Shown: one piece after another, positions 44,447 through 52,696 of the stretch
Layout of the letters: the number at the start of each line of letters is the position of its first letter
How positions within the stretch are numbered: the stretch's first letter is position 1
NCBI GenBank assembly: GCA_963754535.1
Contig: CAVWGG010000010.1
Span: forward strand, 62,001 to 126,000
DNA length: 64,000 nucleotides
Direction of reading: 5' to 3'
DNA from: RPQJ01 sp963754535
GTDB taxonomy: Bacteria; Pseudomonadota; Gammaproteobacteria; Steroidobacterales; Steroidobacteraceae
Made by a program: the position numbers and the translations under genes
Notes under the pieces: model-generated
Databases searched by the model: none
What the model saw: only the letters and a program-made list of their open reading frames with translations
Told to the model about the DNA's origin: nothing

Positions 44447-45655
44447 TCAGTCGATCGGCGCGCGGTCCAGCAGGATGGCGGGAATCATCGCGGCGACCAG
44501 GCTCAGCACCAGGGCAACGGCACCCACGTTGATGACCCGGCCGAAGTCGTCGGCGCCGACGACCCAGGCGGCGGCCAGCGGACCCGAGGCCATGCCCATC
44601 TTCGACGCAAAACCACCGAGCGCCGCCGATTGCCCGGTCTGGTCGAACTGCGCACACATGCCCAACAGGTACGGGATGCCGAACGACCAGGTCACGCCGA
44701 TCAGTCCATTCGCGAGTGCGTAAACCCACGCGGTCCCGCTGCCGTGCAACGCCCAGGTCGCAAGCGCAGTCAACAGGATCGAGCCGGCCAGCGGCCAGGC
44801 GCGCCCGAACCGCGTCGACAGCAGGATGACGAGGCCCGAGCCCGCGATGCCGATCCACGACGCGGCCGCGAGCACCGGGCTGATGAAATCCATCGCGAGG
44901 CCGTCCGCCTTGCCGAGCCCGATGACGTAGGCAAACACCGCCATGTTGCCGGCCTGGAAGAAAAACGTGGCCAGCAGGCTGAGCAACAACGGCCCGCGCC
45001 GGACACCCTGTCCGTCACCGACCCTGGGCCGCCGCACGGCACTGGCCGGGTAATCGGTGAGGAACGACACCATCGCGAGCGTGACGAGGCTGAACAGGAT
45101 CAACGCGGTGAACAGCACGCTGGTGCCGTACGTCGGGACCAGCGGCGGCAGCACGGCGAGGCCGAGGCCCCCGAGTCCGAACTGCACCACGAGCAGGTAG
45201 CCGAACGTGCGGTCGGCCTGCGCCGTGCGCGACATGACGGCGAAACCGATGCCCACGAGCATTCCGCCCACCGTCCCGTGCAGGAACCGCATCGCCATCA
45301 GGGGCTCGAAACGGTGCACCAGCATCGACAGCAGGTCCAGGGCGATCAGCGCAGCGAGCAAGCCGTACGCCCAGGTCCGCCACTGGATCCGCTTGACGAT
45401 GAAGACGGCGATCAAGGCGCCGATCGCCGCGCCGTAGACGTTGCTGGAACCCACCATGCCCGCCTGGCGGTTGCTGAAGCCCGCCCCCTGCACGAGTCCG
45501 TCGACGAGCGCGGGCATGATGTTGACGTAGAAGATGCCGGCGGTGGCCAGGAAGGCCAGCAGCACGCGCGCGATCTCGCCATCGGGCGCCGCCTTGCGCA
45601 AGCCGAAAATCGTGCGCGCGACCGTCGTGCCCGCATGAGGCGTCGAAGTGTTCAT
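44447..45655 (-). CDS. MFS transporter
   Basis: 402 residues with about 12 hydrophobic spans, the normal size for a major facilitator. ATG at 45655 overlaps the stop of the serine-hydrolase gene (ATGA). Spans such as LLAFLATAGIFYVNIMPALVDG, FLHGTVGGMLVGIGFAVM and FGLGGLGLAVLPPLVP are visible. The loop between TM2 and TM3 has a weak version of the MFS motif. It is the last gene of a block with a serine hydrolase, TPR-sulfotransferase and TonB receptor, so it may move the hydrolysis product across the inner membrane. Substrate unknown. It is convergent with the metal-dependent hydrolase, 3 nt apart. Confidence 0.8.
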   Translation of the reverse strand: MNTSTPHAGTTVARTIFGLRKAAPDGEIARVLLAFLATAGIFYVNIMPALVDGLVQGAGFSNRQAGMVGSSNVYGAAIGALIAVFIVKRIQWRTWAYGLLAALIALDLLSMLVHRFEPLMAMRFLHGTVGGMLVGIGFAVMSRTAQADRTFGYLLVVQFGLGGLGLAVLPPLVPTYGTSVLFTALILFSLVTLAMVSFLTDYPASAVRRPRVGDGQGVRRGPLLLSLLATFFFQAGNMAVFAYVIGLGKADGLAMDFISPVLAAASWIGIAGSGLVILLSTRFGRAWPLAGSILLTALATWALHGSGTAWVYALANGLIGVTWSFGIPYLLGMCAQFDQTGQSAALGGFASKMGMASGPLAAAWVVGADDFGRVINVGAVALVLSLVAAMIPAILLDRAPID

Positions 45656-47463
45656 GAAGCAGGATCCTTGGCAACGACTGCAGGTGAGGCCGTCGCAGTC
45701 CGGCAATAGGGATGGAGGCGTGCCGCAGCGTAGACGGCACGGCGAAAGCGAAACTCGTTGCCGTCGCTGAAGTAGTAGTACGTGACGCCGTTCGGCAGCA
45801 GCGCGATCGTGACTCCGCCGAAGCCCGACATGAACGGCACGAACACCGGCGCGTCGCACCCGGGCAGGTCATCGATGCGCATGCCCCAGAAGCCGTCGTT
45901 GTACAGGAGCGTGCCGTCTGCAGCAGTCGGCAGGCCTCGATCCGCTGCATCGAGTTGCAGGGCGGATCGGAGCATGCTCGTGTCGAGAAGGTCCTGCGCC
46001 GACGCGCTCAGGGGATTGAGCCACTGGCCGAGCTTGGCGACGTCGTCCGGCAACAGCGTCAAGCCAAAGCCGACGAAGGGCTGTCGCACATCGTCGCGAG
46101 TCCGGCGCGAAAAGTTGGCCACGGGGCTGAGCCCGGCAGCGCGCCAGATGTCCGGCCAGGCGACGTCGTCGAGCAGGTCCGCCTGCGGCCCAAGTTGCCG
46201 TCGCACGAAAGCCGTCAGCGCAGTCCCCAGCACGTAAGTATCGCTGGTGCGGTAAACGAAACTCCGGCCGGCCGCCTCGCGCCGGGGAGAATGGCCACAG
46301 GCATGACCGATCTTCCCGGCATGCCGTGGTTCGTCGAAGAAGTGTTTCGACGTAGCCGCCGAATTTTCGTCCGCATACGCCTCGGCCGCGGTCCAGTGCC
46401 CGCTCGACATGTCGAGCAGGTTCCCGAACGTGACGCCACTCCAGCCGCCCTGCGCTGCGCACTCCGGAACGAAATCCACGACCTTCTGCTCGCGCGTGCC
46501 CGGAAAGCGCCGCTCGAGTCGCATCAGGCCGAGACCGCCGAACACGGACTTGGCGACCGAATACGAAGGCAGCAACAACTCTGCGCAGAACGGATAGTCA
46601 CCCGCGCGCGTGGGACATCCGCCGCTGTAGTGGACGCCATCGGCGATCACGCCCCACGTCGACATCTGCGACGGCGTCACTTCCGCGGGATGGCCAAACT
46701 CCGCGGGATCGGTCCCCGGGTGATCGGCGGCCAGTCGTGCCAGCGGGCGCCGCGGCAGACGACCACGGATCTCGGTCCGGTGCGCCTCGGCCACGGTTGC
46801 AGCGTCGGGCATTGATATGTCCGAGCGCTCAGCCTGCAGGTAGCCCCACAGGTCTGCCTTGAAGTAAGCGCACGTCTCGCTGCTGACCTGGTACGCGACA
46901 CGCGAGATGCGCCCTGCCGGCGCAAAGACGAACGTCAACATGCCGTGGTGCAGGCAGTTGGCGTTGACCTCCATCAGGCTGAACGGCAGCGCGGCACGCG
47001 TCCATTCACCGTCACCCGGCTCCTGCCAGGTTCGGCCCACGCCAGGGACGAATTCCCAGTACGGGTGCGATCCCGCCATGGGTGTCCGCTGCCGCGGAAT
47101 CAGTGCGTTGCCATCCTGGATGAGGTCGACCTGCACGAGGGACGGCAGGCGACGCGCCGGTGCCGAAGGAGCGTCTGCCGTGCCGTAGGTGTCACGCAGC
47201 ACGCGAAACCCGACGGGCTGCGGACCATCGCGCAAGACCAGCCGGCCAAAGGCGTTGACCGCTGGATCCGTCGACTCCACTGCAGCCATCGGCGCAAAGG
47301 CATCCATGCGCCAGGGATTGGACGGCGTGGAGCCGGCCAGGAGTTCTGCGACCTGCAGTTCCGCGCGCCCACCGGCGACCGGCTCGCCATGCACGGCAAT
47401 CGACACCAGCGTGCCCAACACGAACAGCGGCAATGGAACGAACGCTGTCGTTGCCTTGATCAA
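45652..47463 (-). CDS. Secreted serine hydrolase (beta-lactamase/class C fold)
   Basis: About 603 residues. A TTG at 47463 (or GTG 47469) is chosen because the upstream sulfotransferase ends at 47460. A hydrophobic signal (FVPLPLFVLGTLVSIAVHG) suggests export. The catalytic Ser-x-x-Lys is SVAK at residues 302-305 in LLPSYSVAKSVFGGLGL, and the Tyr motif is YRTSD near 404. An N-terminal domain of about 230 residues with no recognised fold precedes the hydrolase domain, and an FGGVTIALLPNG stretch near the end fits the KTG-equivalent strand. It likely cleaves an ester or amide in the periplasm. The clear C-x-x-x-D/Y active-site set argues against simple penicillin-binding. Confidence 0.72.
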   Translation of the reverse strand: MIKATTAFVPLPLFVLGTLVSIAVHGEPVAGGRAELQVAELLAGSTPSNPWRMDAFAPMAAVESTDPAVNAFGRLVLRDGPQPVGFRVLRDTYGTADAPSAPARRLPSLVQVDLIQDGNALIPRQRTPMAGSHPYWEFVPGVGRTWQEPGDGEWTRAALPFSLMEVNANCLHHGMLTFVFAPAGRISRVAYQVSSETCAYFKADLWGYLQAERSDISMPDAATVAEAHRTEIRGRLPRRPLARLAADHPGTDPAEFGHPAEVTPSQMSTWGVIADGVHYSGGCPTRAGDYPFCAELLLPSYSVAKSVFGGLGLMRLERRFPGTREQKVVDFVPECAAQGGWSGVTFGNLLDMSSGHWTAAEAYADENSAATSKHFFDEPRHAGKIGHACGHSPRREAAGRSFVYRTSDTYVLGTALTAFVRRQLGPQADLLDDVAWPDIWRAAGLSPVANFSRRTRDDVRQPFVGFGLTLLPDDVAKLGQWLNPLSASAQDLLDTSMLRSALQLDAADRGLPTAADGTLLYNDGFWGMRIDDLPGCDAPVFVPFMSGFGGVTIALLPNGVTYYYFSDGNEFRFRRAVYAAARLHPYCRTATASPAVVAKDPAS

Positions 47464-49046
47464 TCGCACGCGATGCCCGCCGCTGCGAGCTGCAGGCGCA
47501 GCGGCTCCAGCTGGTCCGCATAACGGCGCCAGCGTCCGATCGACGTGTCGTACACGGGCTGGCGCACCTGCAGTGCGCTCGCCGTCGTCGACGCCCGCGC
47601 ATTCTCGTGGAAGCGCACGCAGCGCTCGTCCCAGCCGAGCGCGCAATGCTGCAGCAATCGCTGCGCCTGCCCGCGCACGTCCGCGACGACGTCCTCGTAA
47701 TGCACCGTGAGCACCACCCCGGGCATCACGGCGTCCCAGTGCCGCATCAGGCGATCGTAGGCGGCGTAGTACTTGCCCAGTTCCGTGAGGTCGTATGAAA
47801 ACGGGTACGCATCCTTGAACAACTGCTTGTACACCGCGTAGCACGTGTCGAGCGGATTGCGCCGCACGCTCACGATCTTCGCCTGCGGTAGCGCAAGGTG
47901 GATCAACCCGGCATACAGGTAATTGAATGGCAGCTTGTCGATGAACACGGGCCGGCCGTCGCGATACGGCCGCACGCGTTCGAGGTAGCGCTGACCGAGG
48001 GCCCTGAAATCCATGCGCGCGGTCGCTGCGACGAACTCGGACCGCGACAGGGCTCGGCCCGCTGCCAGGGCCGACACCCGCCGCGTCAGCTCGAGCCCGA
48101 ACTCGTTCAACTCGCCCGCGGCGCAAACGTCCGGATGGCTGCCAAGGATTCGCTCCACCAGCGTGGTTCCGGTGCGCGGCATGCCGATCACGAAGATCGC
48201 CTCCGCGCTGTCGAACCCCTCGACGTGGCCAGCGAAGCGATCGGCCGTATAGACCTCGCAGATACGGTCGACGATGCCGAGATCGGTCGCGACGTCATAC
48301 CGCATCAGCGAGCGTTTGAGCGTCGCGCCCTGCCGCAGGCTCGCGAACGACGCCGGGTAGTCTTCGATGTCTTCGAGTTCTTTCGCCAGCGCGTAGTGCA
48401 GCTGGACCAGCCCCGCGGGGCTTCGTGTCCGGGCAATCGTCTCGCGCAGCTGGGCGACGTGGTTGTGCGCGGCGGTCTGCTTCCTGAGCTGCGCACGCCC
48501 GTTGTACGCCTCGTGCTCATCGGGGCGCAGCGCAATCGCGGCGTCGAAATCCTGCTCGGCGCCGGCGGCGTCGCCAAGGTAGCGACGCACGGCTGCCCGG
48601 TTGAAATGGAACTCCGCGCTGCCCTGGTCGAGGTCGATGGCAGCGGAGTAGTGCTCCAGCGCACCGGCATGATCGCCCACCCGGTAAAGCAGCGTCCCGA
48701 GTTCGCCGTGGAGCACGGCGTCGGCCAGCGGCCTGCCACGCAGTTCGCCGGCGGCCGCAACCGCCCCCGCCATGTCTCCGGCTTCGAGCAGGCAACGCGC
48801 CCGGTGCAGCCGGAACCGGTCCGACGGCTCGAGAGCCAACGCCCGATCGATCGTGCGCAATGCGTCGGGCAGGCGCTGCGCCTTGCGCAGCAACCAACTG
48901 GCCAGATACCACCCATACGCGTAGTCCGGGTGCTGGCGATTGAGATCCTGACCCGCCTCCAGCGCCTGCCTCAGGTCACCGGCTTCGATGCAGCCGGTGA
49001 CCCGATCCGCCAGTTGTTCCCTGGTGCGCGGCGCAGTCGCAGTCAT
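47460..49046 (-). CDS. TPR-repeat sulfotransferase
   Basis: 528 residues. Residues 1-200 are tetratricopeptide repeats (LRKAQRLPDALRTIDRALAL, ALEHYSAAIDLDQGSAEFHF, DFDAAIALRPDEHEAY). The C-terminal sulfotransferase domain has the 5'-phosphosulfate loop GMPRTGTTLVERILGSHPDV (residues 288-307) and the 3'-phosphate motif VSVRRNPLDTCYAVYKQLF. It would transfer sulfate from PAPS; no PAPS-synthesis genes are in the window. TPR-sulfotransferases are often found next to TonB-dependent receptors in Xanthomonadales and Sphingomonadales, as here (receptor gene 6 nt upstream), but the acceptor is unknown. The stop overlaps the start of the serine hydrolase gene. Confidence 0.87.
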   Translation of the reverse strand: MTATAPRTREQLADRVTGCIEAGDLRQALEAGQDLNRQHPDYAYGWYLASWLLRKAQRLPDALRTIDRALALEPSDRFRLHRARCLLEAGDMAGAVAAAGELRGRPLADAVLHGELGTLLYRVGDHAGALEHYSAAIDLDQGSAEFHFNRAAVRRYLGDAAGAEQDFDAAIALRPDEHEAYNGRAQLRKQTAAHNHVAQLRETIARTRSPAGLVQLHYALAKELEDIEDYPASFASLRQGATLKRSLMRYDVATDLGIVDRICEVYTADRFAGHVEGFDSAEAIFVIGMPRTGTTLVERILGSHPDVCAAGELNEFGLELTRRVSALAAGRALSRSEFVAATARMDFRALGQRYLERVRPYRDGRPVFIDKLPFNYLYAGLIHLALPQAKIVSVRRNPLDTCYAVYKQLFKDAYPFSYDLTELGKYYAAYDRLMRHWDAVMPGVVLTVHYEDVVADVRGQAQRLLQHCALGWDERCVRFHENARASTTASALQVRQPVYDTSIGRWRRYADQLEPLRLQLAAAGIACD

Positions 49047-49052
49047 GCTCCC

Positions 49053-51590
49053 TCAGAACGAATAGGTGAGCGCCATCCCGAACGTGCGCGGCAGCGCGAT
49101 GTAATCACGCGAATTGTTGCCGTAGTAGTTCTGGCTCGGGGCGGTATTGGAGCCGCCCGCCAGGAACGGGAATGCGCCGGTCGTCCCTTCGTCATTGAAC
49201 AGGTTCTTGACGTAGAGCGAGACACCCCAGTCGTCGCGCGTGAAGGTCGTGCTGAAGTTCCACAACTGGAACGAGTCGATCTCGGCATAGCTGCGTGAGA
49301 ACACCGAGTCGGGCGCATAGGACGCCGACGCCGGGTTGGCACTGTCGCGGCAGTTGCCGGAGGCAGTGAACGTGGTGAGACAGTTGTCGTCGCCGATGCT
49401 GTTGAGCACATCCGACTGATAGTAGCCGCTCAGCACGGCGTTCATGCCGATGCCGTTGCCAAAGGTGGTGTTGTAACCGAATGCCACGTTGAAGACGTGC
49501 TCGGCCGTGCCGGGCAACCGGTCCCCGTCCGCGGCGACCTTGTCGGTGAACAACGGTCCGCCGTAGAAATTGCCAGCCGGCTGGTACACGTCGTCGGTGA
49601 GCTTGGCGTCCGCGTACGTGTAGCCGACGCTGTACGTCAGCGAATCGGTGATCGCCCCCGACAGCTCGACTTCGATGCCCTGCGTCCGGGCCGACTCGCC
49701 GTTGATGGCGGCGAAGAAGCCCCAGTTCGACGTCGCCGTGTTCAGCTGCGGGTCCTTCCAGTCCGCGTAGTACAGCGAGACCGAGAAGCTGAGCAGGTCG
49801 GTCACGCCCTTGTAGCCGAGTTCGTAGTTGTCGACCGAGTCGGAATCGAACGTGAAGTAGTCCGGGTTTTCGGCGTACTTGCCCGTGGTCGGCACGGCGT
49901 TGGCGCCCGCGTGACGGTAGCCCTGCGAATACGTCGCGTACAGCATCGTCTGGTCCGTCAGGTCCCAGGCGAAGTTCGCCTTGAACAGGAAGCCGTCGTC
50001 GTCGATCTTTTCCGAGGCCGTGCCGGGCGGGCTCGACGGCGAGGAATAGATCGGCACGTCGACCACGGCGTCGACGTCGACCGAGTTGTCGAAGTAACGG
50101 CCGCCGAGCGTCAGGTGCAGGGCGTCGGTGAAGTTGATCGTGGCTTCGCCGAACAAGGCCATTTCCTCGTAACCCTGGTTGCGCCGGAACAGGAAATCCT
50201 GGTTCGTGCTGTACGGCGCGAGGCCGTACCAGTTCAGCGCGTTGAGGTACGGAATGTAGCCGACCAGGTAGCTGTTCTGGCCCAGGTCGTAATCCTGGTC
50301 CACGTAGTACAGGCCGGTCGTCCAGTCGATGAACTCACCGCCCTTCGAGACGAGCCGGAATTCCTGCGCGAACGCGGTGTCGTCGTAGAACCGCTCGGCC
50401 TGGGCGATCGGCCGCGGCGAACTGCCGTAGAACGCGAACCAGCCGTTGCGCGCATACACGCCCGAGTTGTCGCTGATGCCCGAGCCGGTGTGCTCGTAGT
50501 AGGAGGTGCTCGACGTGAGGGTCGCGAAGCCGAAGCCGACCTCGAGTTCGAGCGCAGCCAGCTGCACTTCGCGCTCGGAAGGCTCGAGCTGGACGGCGCC
50601 GAACTCGTAGTCGCCGTACGTGCCGCCATTGACCAGGTCTTCACCGCGGGTCACCTGGCGCCGCCCACCGACTTCGTCGTCCTGCCACTGGTAGGACAGC
50701 TGGGCGCTGAAATCCTCGGTCGGCTCGAAGCGCAACGCGGCCCGGGCGTACTTGATATCGACCGAGTCGACGTCCTTGACGCGACGGTACTCCGGCAGCG
50801 CCGTCAGCACGTCGCCGTTGACCACCGGGTCGCCGTTGGCATCGGTGCGATAGACGTTCGGGTAGTCGACGATGCCGTCGTTGTCGATCATGCCGGCATT
50901 GATGCGGAACGCGGCCGTTTCGGACAGCGGCACGTTCAGCATCAGGTCGGGGTTGAAGTTGTACCCGTCGGAGCCTTCGGTCACGCCGAAGTTGACGCTC
51001 GCCTTGCCCTCGAAGTCCTTCGGATCGGGCTTGTTCATGATGTAGCGGACGTTGCCGGCCAGCGAGCCGGAGCCGTACAGCGTTCCCTGCGGCCCGCGCA
51101 GCACCTCGACCCGCTCGATGTCCTTCAGCACGAAGTTGCCGAACAGCGCCGTGTCGTCGACGTACGTGGCCACGGTCGGCGGCGCGGCCAGCGGCACGTC
51201 GCCGTTGGTGCCGGAATCGACGTTGATGCCGCGGATCACGATGCCGTTGGTGACGCCGGAATTGCGGTAGCCGCGGTCCTGCACCGCCACGCCCGCGACC
51301 GTCCGCAGCGCCTCGATGGAGTCATTGATATTGGCCCGCTCGAGCGTCTCGCCTGTCACCGCCGAGATGTTGAACGGAATTTCCTGCACCGTCTGGTCGC
51401 GACGGGTCGCGGTGACGACAATCTCCTCGAGCCCGGATTTCGTCTGCGCGATGGCGGCGGGCACCGCGCATTGCAGTCCCGCGGCTGCCACCGTCAGCGC
51501 CATGAAACGCCGGCCAGGCCGCGCGCGATGCAGGCACCGCCGCACCTCGATCGCCAGCACGTTGCCCTTCGACTGAATCTCGTTGCTCAT
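49053..51590 (-). CDS. TonB-dependent outer-membrane receptor
   Basis: 845 residues. The signal region (RRFMALTVAAAGLQCAVPAAIA) is preceded by a long basic tail. After cleavage the plug begins SGLEEIVVTATRRDQTVQEIPF (TonB-box like) and continues with VEVLRGPQGTLYGSGSLAGNV. The barrel has many alternating aromatic strands and ends with the outer-membrane signature TFGMALTYSF. It imports a ligand using TonB energy. The ligand is not identifiable; the closest family by look is the broad IroN/FecA-unlike group common in Sphingomonas and Xanthomonas for plant-derived or complex organic substrates. It is the first gene of the receptor-sulfotransferase-hydrolase-MFS unit. Confidence 0.92.
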   Translation of the reverse strand: MSNEIQSKGNVLAIEVRRCLHRARPGRRFMALTVAAAGLQCAVPAAIAQTKSGLEEIVVTATRRDQTVQEIPFNISAVTGETLERANINDSIEALRTVAGVAVQDRGYRNSGVTNGIVIRGINVDSGTNGDVPLAAPPTVATYVDDTALFGNFVLKDIERVEVLRGPQGTLYGSGSLAGNVRYIMNKPDPKDFEGKASVNFGVTEGSDGYNFNPDLMLNVPLSETAAFRINAGMIDNDGIVDYPNVYRTDANGDPVVNGDVLTALPEYRRVKDVDSVDIKYARAALRFEPTEDFSAQLSYQWQDDEVGGRRQVTRGEDLVNGGTYGDYEFGAVQLEPSEREVQLAALELEVGFGFATLTSSTSYYEHTGSGISDNSGVYARNGWFAFYGSSPRPIAQAERFYDDTAFAQEFRLVSKGGEFIDWTTGLYYVDQDYDLGQNSYLVGYIPYLNALNWYGLAPYSTNQDFLFRRNQGYEEMALFGEATINFTDALHLTLGGRYFDNSVDVDAVVDVPIYSSPSSPPGTASEKIDDDGFLFKANFAWDLTDQTMLYATYSQGYRHAGANAVPTTGKYAENPDYFTFDSDSVDNYELGYKGVTDLLSFSVSLYYADWKDPQLNTATSNWGFFAAINGESARTQGIEVELSGAITDSLTYSVGYTYADAKLTDDVYQPAGNFYGGPLFTDKVAADGDRLPGTAEHVFNVAFGYNTTFGNGIGMNAVLSGYYQSDVLNSIGDDNCLTTFTASGNCRDSANPASASYAPDSVFSRSYAEIDSFQLWNFSTTFTRDDWGVSLYVKNLFNDEGTTGAFPFLAGGSNTAPSQNYYGNNSRDYIALPRTFGMALTYSF

Positions 51591-51706
51591 GACTCACCCC
51601 TGTCATTGCGGAACTGTCCGGCTTGATCGCCGTGTTGGCCTGAACATAGACGAGCCGTCGGGCGCCACATAGGACCAGATGCCGACGACTGATTGGTCCA
51701 GATGGC

Positions 51707-52579
51707 TTAGCCGGGCTCCTCGTCCATCGACGCGGGACCCGGTACGGCCATCGCCCCCAGCTGGCGCAGGGCCGGCGAGGACGCCTGTTGCGGCTGGTAC
51801 TGCGGAAAAACGACTTCGCTGTCGCGGAAACTCTTCAGCGGTTGCCCGAGCCCGAGCAGGCCGCGGCGGCGGCTGCGTCGCACGAGCCCGAGGTCCATCT
51901 CGACCGGGACGATTTCGTACCCGGTGCCGGCCTGGTGGACGACGCTGCCATCGGGCGCGACGACGAGCGAGCGGCCGTTGCCGAGCTTGCCCGCGCAGTT
52001 CACGTCGACGAACCAGCACTGGTTGACCGCGGCATTGGTGCGCGCGATCGCGAGTTCCAGGTCGCGGTCGATCGTGTTGGTCATGGTGGGATGAATCACC
52101 ACTTCCGCACCCATCCAGGCGAGGGTCCGCGTCGTCTCCGGAAACCACATGTCGTAGCAGATGGAGACGCCGAACCGGCCGACCTTCGGCACGTCGAACA
52201 CTACGAATTCAGTGCCGGGCGTGACGCCCTGCTCGTACGGCAGGAACGGAAACATCTTGCGGTAACGCGCGACGACCTGGCCGCTCGGATCGATGACGGG
52301 CGTCGTGTTGTAGATGTGATCGCCGGCGCGCTCGTGGATCGAGCCCGGGACGAACCAGAGCTTCAGGTCACGCGCGACCTGGCAGAGCGACTGCTCCAGG
52401 GGACCCGGCAGCGGCTCGGCGTTGGACGTCTGGGGCCCACGCAGGGCCAGCTCACCCAGTACGACCATGTCGACCCACGGAAACCGCCGCTTCAGCCGCT
52501 CCATCTCGGCACGGACGATCTCCAGGTTGTCCTGCGCCGTCAGTTCGAGCTGCAGCCCGGCCACCGCAAAGTGCGTCAT
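51707..52579 (-). CDS. Carbon-nitrogen hydrolase (nitrilase superfamily)
   Basis: 290 residues. The catalytic triad is complete: Glu in VVLGELALRG, Lys in YRKMFPFLPYE and Cys in GVSICYDMWFPETTR. The start MTHFAVAGLQLELTAQDN is normal for amidase/omega-amidase members. It would hydrolyse an amide (or N-carbamoyl compound) to acid and ammonia. It is separated by 117 nt from the MocR-type regulator upstream and by 116 nt from the TonB receptor downstream; neither gap holds a gene or a clear terminator. The final 20 residues are a Pro/Glu-rich tail not conserved in the family. Confidence 0.87.
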   Translation of the reverse strand: MTHFAVAGLQLELTAQDNLEIVRAEMERLKRRFPWVDMVVLGELALRGPQTSNAEPLPGPLEQSLCQVARDLKLWFVPGSIHERAGDHIYNTTPVIDPSGQVVARYRKMFPFLPYEQGVTPGTEFVVFDVPKVGRFGVSICYDMWFPETTRTLAWMGAEVVIHPTMTNTIDRDLELAIARTNAAVNQCWFVDVNCAGKLGNGRSLVVAPDGSVVHQAGTGYEIVPVEMDLGLVRRSRRRGLLGLGQPLKSFRDSEVVFPQYQPQQASSPALRQLGAMAVPGPASMDEEPG

Positions 52580-52696
52580 CGTCCCTACCCCCCTCCGCGT
52601 CGCTGGACGCGGCTCAGGGAGGCTAGGTCAAACCGCAAGGTGCGCGTAGTGCCAGTTGGATTAAAACGATGGAGCCAGACGGATTTCGACAGCCAG

